Origin: Castellaniella sp049650445
Lineage (GTDB): Bacteria; Pseudomonadota; Gammaproteobacteria; Burkholderiales; Burkholderiaceae_B
Direction of reading: 5' to 3'
Assembly (NCBI RefSeq): GCF_049650445.1
Contig: NZ_JBASAD010000038.1
Coordinates: forward strand, 62,001-126,000
DNA: 64,000 nucleotides
Of the stretch, positions 28,826-35,264 are shown piece after piece. The notes below the pieces were generated by a model. That model was given only the letters and a program-made list of their open reading frames with translations. It was not told the origin of the DNA and did not search any database. The stretch's first letter is position 1. Every line of letters starts with the position of its first letter. Made by a program: the position numbers and the translations under genes.

Positions 28826-29545
28826 TCATTCAAAGGGCCGGCCTTCGCCTGCCTCCTCGTGCGTGGCTCCGTCGCGGATACGGTAGATCCGCTTGAAGGT
28901 CGGGATGATCTTTTCGTCGTGCGTCACCACGATGATGGCGGTCCGGTATTGCTGCGCCATGTGGTGCAGGATGCGGACGACCGACAGGGCGCGTTCGCTG
29001 TCCAGCGGTGCCGTCGGCTCATCGGCCAGGATGACCGGCGGACGGTTGATGAGTCCACGCGCGATGGCGACCCGCTGCTGTTCGCCGCCGGACAGTTGCG
29101 GGGGCATGGCCCGCGCACGGTGGTCGACGTCCAGTGCGGCCAGCACGTCCAGCGCGCGGGCGCGGGCTTCGCGCGTGCTGACGCCCGCCAGCATCGGCAG
29201 CAGGGCCACGTTGTCGGTGACGTCCAGGAACGGGATCAGATAGGGCGCCTGGAAAATGAAGCCGATCCGGTCGCGGCGCAGCGCCCGCAGATCCTTGACC
29301 CGCCAGCCATCGTCGTAGATGAGCTCGCCGCCCAGCGTCATGCGTCCGCCGGTCGGGTCGATCACGGCCCCCAGGCATTTCAGCAGCGTGCTCTTGCCCG
29401 AGCCCGATGGGCCGATCAGCCCCACGACCTCTCCGGGCGCGACCGACAGATTGACGTCGCGCAGGGCCAGGACGGCCGTATCGCCCTGGCCATAGCGTTT
29501 GCTCAGCCCTTCGATCAGGATGCCGGAATCGCTCATGACATTCAT
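28826..29545 (-). CDS. ABC exporter ATP-binding protein (LolD/MacB/DevA-like)
   Basis: A 239-residue ATPase. Walker A is GPSGSGKST, the Q-loop is FIFQAPYLIPFLDV, the signature is LSGGEQQRVAIARGL, Walker B is VILADEPTAPLDS, and the switch His is in VVTHDEKI. It ends a TetR-HlyD-permease-ATPase operon in which each gene overlaps the next by four bases. Its ATG overlaps the permease stop codon as ATGA, so I kept the start at 29545; an ATG three codons later is possible. It converges on apbE across about 36 bases. Confidence 0.9.
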   Translation of the reverse strand: MNVMSDSGILIEGLSKRYGQGDTAVLALRDVNLSVAPGEVVGLIGPSGSGKSTLLKCLGAVIDPTGGRMTLGGELIYDDGWRVKDLRALRRDRIGFIFQAPYLIPFLDVTDNVALLPMLAGVSTREARARALDVLAALDVDHRARAMPPQLSGGEQQRVAIARGLINRPPVILADEPTAPLDSERALSVVRILHHMAQQYRTAIIVVTHDEKIIPTFKRIYRIRDGATHEEAGEGRPFE

Positions 29546-30744
29546 CCAATGGCGTGGGCGGGATCGACCCGCAGGGCGATGCGGATGGCCACCAGGCTGG
29601 CCAGGGCGCAGATCAGCAGGATCGTGATCAGTGCCGCGATGGAATCGGCCGGCATCAGCAGCACGTATTTGGGAAAGATGGGGGCCGAGAAGGTGGCTGC
29701 GATCGTGCCCACCATGAAACCGATCAGGCCCAGGGCCAGGGCCTGCTGCAGGATCAGCCCGGCGATGGTGCGGTTGCGTGTGCCGATCAGCTTCAGTACG
29801 GCGATCTCGCGGATCTTGTCCATGGTCAGGGTATAGATGATGAAGGCCACGATGGCCGCGCTCACCAGGGCGAGGATGGCCAGGAACATGCCGATCTGCC
29901 GCGCCGACGAGGCCACCAGCTTGTCCACCAGGATGGTTTCCATCTGGGCTCGCGTGTGGGCGGACAGCCGTGTCCAGCGACGAACCCGGGCGGCCAGCGC
30001 GTCGGCGTCCGCTCCGGGGGCCAGCGTCACCAGCACGGCGTTGACGTAGGGGTTGGTCGTCTGGCTGTCGAGCACCGCGCGCAGCGCCGCATCGTTGCCG
30101 GGCAGGTTCAGGCCGGGATTGGCTGCCGTGCGCCGACGGCTCTGCCGGATGGCGTCATTGTCTTTCTGGAACTGCGCCTGCTGCGCGTCTTTCAAGGGGA
30201 TGAAGACCATCGGGTCGCCGCTGGAGGAGACCGTGCGCCGGGTCTGGCCGACGATGGTGTATTGATGGCGGCGGATGGTGATCCGGTCTCCCAGGGCGAA
30301 GCCGGTCGTCACATCCGCCACGGCTTCGTAGTGGCCCAGGACGATCTGGCGGCCGGCCACCAGGTGGGGCGGCCAGCCCGGGGTCGCGCCCGGAACACCC
30401 GGGGCCACGCCCACCACCATGATGCGGACGTCGCGGCCGAGATGATGCGCCTGCATGGTCAGGTAGGTGACGTTGGCCGCCTGATCCACGCCCTCCAGCC
30501 CCTGTATGCTGCGGTAGGCGTCGTCGGGCAGACTGGAGTTTTCGGCATACGGCCCCTGGGTGTCTTTCTGCACGACCCACAGGTCGGCGCCGCTGTTGTC
30601 CAGCAAGGCCCGCGCGTCGGCCACCAGACCCCGGTAGACGCCCGCCATGATCAGCGTGACGCCGATCAGCAAGCCCAGGCCGATGCCGGTGAACAGGAAT
30701 TTTCCCCAGGCATGCAGGATGTCGCGTCCGGCCAGACTGATCAT
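29542..30744 (-). CDS. ABC exporter permease, FtsX/MacB type (DevC-like)
   Basis: A 400-residue FtsX-family permease. One membrane segment at about 17-38 precedes a large periplasmic domain of roughly 230 residues, then three membrane segments at about 275-300, 325-350 and 365-390. This is the MacB/DevC core topology without a fused ATPase. With HlyD and a separate ATPase the set resembles DevBCA-type exporters. The substrate is unknown. Confidence 0.87.
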   Translation of the reverse strand: MISLAGRDILHAWGKFLFTGIGLGLLIGVTLIMAGVYRGLVADARALLDNSGADLWVVQKDTQGPYAENSSLPDDAYRSIQGLEGVDQAANVTYLTMQAHHLGRDVRIMVVGVAPGVPGATPGWPPHLVAGRQIVLGHYEAVADVTTGFALGDRITIRRHQYTIVGQTRRTVSSSGDPMVFIPLKDAQQAQFQKDNDAIRQSRRRTAANPGLNLPGNDAALRAVLDSQTTNPYVNAVLVTLAPGADADALAARVRRWTRLSAHTRAQMETILVDKLVASSARQIGMFLAILALVSAAIVAFIIYTLTMDKIREIAVLKLIGTRNRTIAGLILQQALALGLIGFMVGTIAATFSAPIFPKYVLLMPADSIAALITILLICALASLVAIRIALRVDPAHAIG

Positions 30745-31895
30745 GTCGAGGGTTCCGCAGGCGCCGGGCCGGTGTTGCGGACCCGGCTGCGGGCCGTCAA
30801 GGGGCTGGCGCTATGGACGATGATCGGGTCTCCGGCCCGCAGTCCGTCCAGCACCTGGACCATGCCCCGGGCATCGGCGGCGCCGACGCGGATCGGGGCG
30901 AAGACCGGCCGCCCGTCCTGGATGCGCCAGACCCCGGGCTGTCCGTTCTGGTGGCGGATGGCGGCATTGGAAATCACCGGCCCCGGTGCCGTGGCGGGCA
31001 GTTCCACCGTGGTCTCGGCCAGTTCGCCCAGGGCGGGCAGCGGCGCGGGCAGCGTGTCGAAGGCGACCTTGGCCAGCAGTTCCTCGGTGATGGCGTCGGC
31101 GACCGGTTCGAGTCGGGCGATCCGGCCTTCGACCGGCTGCAGCGGACGGGATCGCAGCACGATCCGGGTTGCCAGGCCCTCGGCCAGCCCGGCGGGGCCG
31201 GCCTGGTCGAAGCGTGCATTGATCCAGAGCGTGTCGGGCGCGATCACCTGGACGATGGCCTGCCCGGCCATCAGGGTCGTGCCCGGATCGGCCTCGCGTG
31301 TGAGGACGAGGCCGTCGATGGGCGACACCAGCGCCAGATTGCGCCGCTGAGTCTGCAGTGCCGCCAGTTCGGCCTGCAGCCGCTCGGTGTCCAGGGTGGC
31401 GGCCTGCAGGGCGGACTGCGCCAGTTTCAGTTCATGGCGCTTGTCGCTGGTGGTTTCTTCGCTGATGGCCGATGCCCGCAGCAGGGTTTCGTAACGGCGC
31501 AGTTGAACCTGGGCGCGATCCTGACGGATGCGGAATTCCTGCGTCAGGGTGCGCGCGCGGTCCAGCGCCGCCGTCTGGGCCTGGATGCGGTCATCCAGAT
31601 CCACGGGGTCGATTTCCCCCAGCGTCTGGCCAGCCCGCACGGTGTCGCCCACCTCCACGTCCAGCCGCAGCAGCCGCCCGGTCAGCGTCGGGCCGATCCG
31701 GTGGATCTGGCGGGCTTCGATCGTGCCGATGCCGAAGCGTACTGGTCGGATGGAGGCCTCCTGGACCGAAGCCGTGGTGACCGGGATGCGGGCCAGCGGT
31801 CCGGAGCGCAGGGCGACGTACAGGAACAGCCCCAGCAGGGCCAGCGCCAGCGCGGCCAGCAGCACCTGTTTCCGGTTGACGGACGGGGTCTTCAT
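30741..31895 (-). CDS. HlyD-family periplasmic adaptor of the ABC exporter
   Basis: A 384-residue membrane-fusion protein. An N-terminal membrane anchor (about 9-30) is followed by a lipoyl-like half (IGPTLTGRLLRLDVEVGDTV), a long alpha-helical hairpin (about 105-185, many Arg/Glu/Gln/Leu), the second lipoyl half (LVSPIDGLVLTREADPGTTL) and beta-barrel domains. It should link the FtsX-type permease to an outer-membrane channel; none is encoded in this operon, so it may share the NodT protein at 39 kb or another channel. It overlaps the TetR gene by four bases. Confidence 0.88.
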   Translation of the reverse strand: MKTPSVNRKQVLLAALALALLGLFLYVALRSGPLARIPVTTASVQEASIRPVRFGIGTIEARQIHRIGPTLTGRLLRLDVEVGDTVRAGQTLGEIDPVDLDDRIQAQTAALDRARTLTQEFRIRQDRAQVQLRRYETLLRASAISEETTSDKRHELKLAQSALQAATLDTERLQAELAALQTQRRNLALVSPIDGLVLTREADPGTTLMAGQAIVQVIAPDTLWINARFDQAGPAGLAEGLATRIVLRSRPLQPVEGRIARLEPVADAITEELLAKVAFDTLPAPLPALGELAETTVELPATAPGPVISNAAIRHQNGQPGVWRIQDGRPVFAPIRVGAADARGMVQVLDGLRAGDPIIVHSASPLTARSRVRNTGPAPAEPST

Positions 31896-32503
31896 GGGCA
31901 GGCCTCGATGCCGTGGCGGAACTCGATGAACAGCGCGCAGGCCTGGTGTTTCATGCGCTGAATGTCGCCGGCCAGCATGGACTGGATCACCAGGCCCTGG
32001 ATCATGCCCACGAACAGCACGGGCAGGACGTTCAGGTCCAGCGTGTCGCGTAGCGCGCCCTGGGCGATGCCCTGGCGGGCCAGGGTCAGCAGTCGTTCGC
32101 GGTAATGATCCAGCAAAACCTGCACGCGGGTCTTCGCGGGGGTTTCCCGGTCATGCTGCAATTCGGCAAACAGAATGCGCGGCACCCCCGGGTGGTCGAT
32201 GATGAAATCCACGTGAGCCTGAAACATGGCCTGCAAGGCCGCCAGCGGGTCATCGGCTTGGGCGGTGGCCGCATCGATGCGGCTCAGCAGCGCTTCGCTG
32301 GTATAGGCCATCACGGCATCCCAGATGGCTTCCTTGTTCGGGAAATGCCGGAAGAGGGCGCCCTGGGTCAGCCGCATGTGCTGGGCGATGGCGGCCGTCG
32401 TGATGTCGGACGGGTTGCCGCAGGCCGCCAATGCGATGACGGCCTGTACGGTGGCTGCCCGCCGTTCTTCCGCCGGCAGGTATTTCTGGGCAGGTATCGG
32501 CAT
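31892..32503 (-). CDS. TetR-family regulator of the ABC exporter operon
   Basis: A 203-residue TetR-type repressor. The N-terminal HTH (about 15-60) contains ITTAAIAQHMRLTQGALFRHFPNK, the classic TetR recognition helix pattern. The C-terminal helical domain would bind an unknown ligand. It is the first gene of its own operon and a perfect 24-base palindrome lies 14 bases before its start codon, indicating autoregulation together with the exporter genes. Confidence 0.9.
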   Translation of the reverse strand: MPIPAQKYLPAEERRAATVQAVIALAACGNPSDITTAAIAQHMRLTQGALFRHFPNKEAIWDAVMAYTSEALLSRIDAATAQADDPLAALQAMFQAHVDFIIDHPGVPRILFAELQHDRETPAKTRVQVLLDHYRERLLTLARQGIAQGALRDTLDLNVLPVLFVGMIQGLVIQSMLAGDIQRMKHQACALFIEFRHGIEACP

Positions 32504-32516
32504 GCCATTTCCCTGA

Positions 32517-32540
32517 AAGATAGTAATTAATTACTATCTT
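32517..32540. promoter_or_regulatory. Perfect 24-base palindromic operator
   Basis: AAGATAGTAATT at 32517-32528 is followed directly by its exact reverse complement at 32529-32540. It is AT-rich, lies just before the TetR gene and has the length of TetR-family operators. Confidence 0.8.
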
Positions 32541-32557
32541 ATCATGAGAAGCGGCGT

Positions 32558-32725
32558 TCAGCCGAATGTGTCGATCGCCTTGCGGATGACGACGAAGAGC
32601 ATCGCCAGGAACCCCAGACTCAGCAGGATGATGCCCGGGTTGCGGTCGCGCAGCCCGAAGCCGAAGAAAGTGGCGATCACCCCGAGGATGAAAATGACCA
32701 GAAGCGTGTTGTTGTGGAAGAACAT
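32558..32725 (-). CDS. Small membrane protein, 55 residues
   Basis: An ORF of 56 codons on the same strand and 51 bases downstream of ackA. The product has two hydrophobic stretches, LLVIFILGVIATFFGFG (about 8-24) and IILLSLGFLAMLFVVI (about 32-47), joined by LRDRNPG, so it should form a two-helix hairpin in the inner membrane. GGAG lies about 11 bases before ATG 32725. I do not recognise the family. It ends 18 bases from the TetR operator palindrome. Confidence 0.65.
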   Translation of the reverse strand: MFFHNNTLLVIFILGVIATFFGFGLRDRNPGIILLSLGFLAMLFVVIRKAIDTFG

Positions 32726-32776
32726 GGCGAAGTGCTCCGTTGGATAAGAAAAGGGCTGGGCCTGGTCCGGCCGGCC

Positions 32777-33982
32777 TCAGCCCAACAGGCCGAGAGCGTG
32801 CCGGGCGGCGACCCATTCCTCGTTGGTGGGTTCCATGGCGACCTGCACGATGCTGCCGGGCGCTGACAGCGAGCTTGCCTGGGCGGCGTTGGCGTCGTCA
32901 TCCAGGCGCACGCCCAGCCAGGCCAGCTCTGCGCAGATCCGTCGCCGCAGCTCGACGCTGTGTTCGCCGATTCCGGCCGTGAACACCAGCATGTCCAGCC
33001 CGCCCAGCGCGGCCGTCAGCGCGCCGATCTCGCGTACGACGCGGCGCACGTACAGGTCCAGCGCCAGACGGGCGCGTGGCTCATTCGCCTCGCAGGCCAG
33101 CAGGTCCCGGGGATCGGCGGAAATGCCCGACACGCCCTTCAAGCCGGACTCGTGATACAGGATGTGGCTGACTTCCTGCAGGCTGAGCCGCTCGATCTCC
33201 ATCAGGTAGATCACGGCCCCCGGGTCCAGCGAGCCGGTGCGGGTGCCCATCATCAGGCCGTCCAGGGCGGAAAAACCCATGGTCGTGGCCTGGCTGCGCA
33301 GGTCATGCATGGCGCACAGGCTGGCGCCGCTGCCCAGGTGGGCGGCGATGAGGCGCCCGCGTGCCCGGTCGCCGTGGCGTTCGGGCAGGGCGATGGACAG
33401 ATATTCGTAGGACAGGCCGTGGAAGCCGTAGCGGCGCAGGCCGCGTTCCCACGTGTCGTAGGGCAGCGGCAGGATCTGCTCGACCTGCGGGATCGTATGG
33501 TGGAAGGCGGTGTCGAAGCAGGCGATCTGGGGCAGGTCGGGCCGTTCGCGCAGCAGGATGTCGATGGCATCCAGGGCGAAGGGCTGGTGCAGCGGCGCCA
33601 GGGGGATGTAGTCGCGCAGGTCTTCCAGGACGCCGGTGTCGATGCGCACCGGCGCGGAATATTTGCTGCCGCCGTGGACGACGCGGTGAGCGACGGCCAC
33701 CAGGCGCCCGTCGCCCAGGCGGGTCTGCACGCGCCGCAGGATCAGGTCCAGGGCGTCGCGGTAAGGGGTTTGCGGGTCCAGATCGATCGCAAACGGCGCG
33801 ACGCCGGTTTCGCCGAAGTCCGGATGTGCGCCGCCGATGCCCTGAGCTTTTCCGTTCCAGGCCGGGCGGCGTGGCAGTGGGCTGGCCGACGTGTCGAACA
33901 GAGCGAACTTGATGCTCGATGAGCCGCAGTTCAGGACCAGGATCAGCGATTGTCCGGAAGAGGAGGTCTGGCCGCAGGTCAT
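32777..33982 (-). CDS. ackA: Acetate kinase
   Basis: A 401-residue kinase interconverting acetate plus ATP with acetyl phosphate. Signature segments are ILVLNCGSSSIKFALFD, HRVVHGG, DTAFHHTIPQV, GFHGLSYEY, AHLGSGASLCA, MGTRTGSLDPGA and FTAGIGEHS. The frame extends upstream to 34054, but ATG 33982 (MTCGQTSSS) is preferred: it overlaps the stop of a 43-codon ORF as ATGA and has GGAG upstream. Phosphotransacetylase, the usual partner, is missing; a short MaoC-Pta-like remnant sits where it would be expected. Confidence 0.93.
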   Translation of the reverse strand: MTCGQTSSSGQSLILVLNCGSSSIKFALFDTSASPLPRRPAWNGKAQGIGGAHPDFGETGVAPFAIDLDPQTPYRDALDLILRRVQTRLGDGRLVAVAHRVVHGGSKYSAPVRIDTGVLEDLRDYIPLAPLHQPFALDAIDILLRERPDLPQIACFDTAFHHTIPQVEQILPLPYDTWERGLRRYGFHGLSYEYLSIALPERHGDRARGRLIAAHLGSGASLCAMHDLRSQATTMGFSALDGLMMGTRTGSLDPGAVIYLMEIERLSLQEVSHILYHESGLKGVSGISADPRDLLACEANEPRARLALDLYVRRVVREIGALTAALGGLDMLVFTAGIGEHSVELRRRICAELAWLGVRLDDDANAAQASSLSAPGSIVQVAMEPTNEEWVAARHALGLLG

Positions 33983-34110
33983 AGAGGGGTGCTCCGGTCG
34001 TGGTGCGCCAGCATCAGGACCAGGGTGCATGAGGTGATGCGGGCGTGATCGCACGCGGCGAGCTCCGCGAAGGTCCGGTTGCGCAGGACGGCAAGGGCGG
34101 GATCAAGCAT
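33979..34110 (-). pseudogene. N-terminal remnant of a MaoC-phosphotransacetylase (Pta) fusion gene, or a small ORF coupled to ackA
   Basis: A 43-codon ORF with a good ribosome site (AAGGA six bases before ATG 34110) whose TGA overlaps the ackA ATG. The product includes LRNRTFAELAACDHARIT. This resembles the N-terminus of bifunctional enoyl-CoA hydratase/phosphate acetyltransferase, which typically begins with a NRTF(D/E)E(L/I)..GD.A pattern and lies just before ackA in many proteobacteria. Everything after about residue 25 of that protein is gone. I infer an internal deletion that left start and coupling intact; the similarity is short, so a chance match or a genuine small leader protein is possible. 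Confidence 0.5.
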
Positions 34111-34132
34111 GAAGGATTCCTTCTGTAGAGGG

Positions 34133-35263
34133 TCAGGCCATGCTGCCGATGGTCGTCCGGAACCGTCGCAGCGACAAATAGAACATGAGAGAGCCGATGG
34201 CCAGCAGGGCCAGGAACGAGGGCCAGACTACGTCGAAGCCCGCGCCCCGGTACAGGATGGCCTGCCCCAGTTCGACGAAATGGGTGGTGGGCGCGGCCAG
34301 CATCAGGTCCTGGGCCAGTTGGGGCATGCTTTCGCGCGGGGTCGTCCCGCCCGAGAGCATCTGCATGGGCAGCAGGATCAGGATCATCAGCATGCCGAAC
34401 TGCGGCATGTTGCGCGCCAGGGTGGCCAGCCAGATGCCCATGGCGGTCATGGCGAACAGGTGCAGGGTCGCGCCCGCGAAGAAGAGCGGCAGGGACCCGT
34501 CGATCGGCACGTGCAGCAGTCCCCGCACGATGCCGTTGAGCGACAGGGCGGCGGCGACCAGCACGACCAGACTCATGGACCAGACCTTGGACAGCATGAT
34601 CTGGGCCGGCGTGACCGGCATCACCAGCAGGTGTTCGATGGTGCCGTGTTCGCGTTCGCGGATCAGGGCGGCGCCGGTGAGGATCAGCGACAGCATGGTG
34701 ATCTGGTTGATGATCTGCATCAGGCCGCCGAACCAGGCGTTTTCCAGGCTGGGGTTGAAGCGCGCCCGCAGCACCAGGTCGACGGGCGGACTGACGGCCC
34801 GGCCGCGCCCGCGCATGAAATCCGTGATCTCGTCCTGGATGATCCGCTGGATGTTGCCGTTGCCGGTAAAGGCCTGGCTCATGCGGGTGGCGTCGACGTT
34901 GATCTGGACTTCCGCAGGGCGTCCGGCCAGCACGTCGCGCTGGAAATCGGGCGGAATGTTCAGCACGAAGGAATAGCGGCCGATGTCCATGCCCGGATCG
35001 ACCTGGGCGTGGTCGATCATGGCGGGTGCCATGAATTGCGGCGGATAGAAGGCGTCGGCGATCTGCCGGGACAAGGGGGAATGATCCTCGTCGACGATGG
35101 CGATCGGGACGTGGTGCAGGGTTTCGGGGACGGCCGTGGCGGCGGTGTAGACCGAGACTGTGAAGGAAAAGGCGATCAGCACGAGCATGACCGGGTCGCG
35201 CCACAGGCTCCAGAGTTCCTTGACGCCCAGTCGCAGGATCGTTTCGAGGGATCGGTGCTTCAT
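34133..35263 (-). CDS. ABC-2 type transporter permease (YhhJ-like)
   Basis: A 376-residue ABC-2 permease. One N-terminal membrane segment (about 25-45) is followed by a periplasmic domain of about 130 residues, then five hydrophobic segments from about 180 to 370. The TGAALIREREHGTIEHLLVMPVT segment is the conserved ABC-2 coupling motif. In E. coli yhiI-rbbA(yhiH)-yhhJ form a comparable set. One base separates it from the upstream RbbA-like gene. Confidence 0.9.
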   Translation of the reverse strand: MKHRSLETILRLGVKELWSLWRDPVMLVLIAFSFTVSVYTAATAVPETLHHVPIAIVDEDHSPLSRQIADAFYPPQFMAPAMIDHAQVDPGMDIGRYSFVLNIPPDFQRDVLAGRPAEVQINVDATRMSQAFTGNGNIQRIIQDEITDFMRGRGRAVSPPVDLVLRARFNPSLENAWFGGLMQIINQITMLSLILTGAALIREREHGTIEHLLVMPVTPAQIMLSKVWSMSLVVLVAAALSLNGIVRGLLHVPIDGSLPLFFAGATLHLFAMTAMGIWLATLARNMPQFGMLMILILLPMQMLSGGTTPRESMPQLAQDLMLAAPTTHFVELGQAILYRGAGFDVVWPSFLALLAIGSLMFYLSLRRFRTTIGSMA

Positions 35264-35264
35264 G

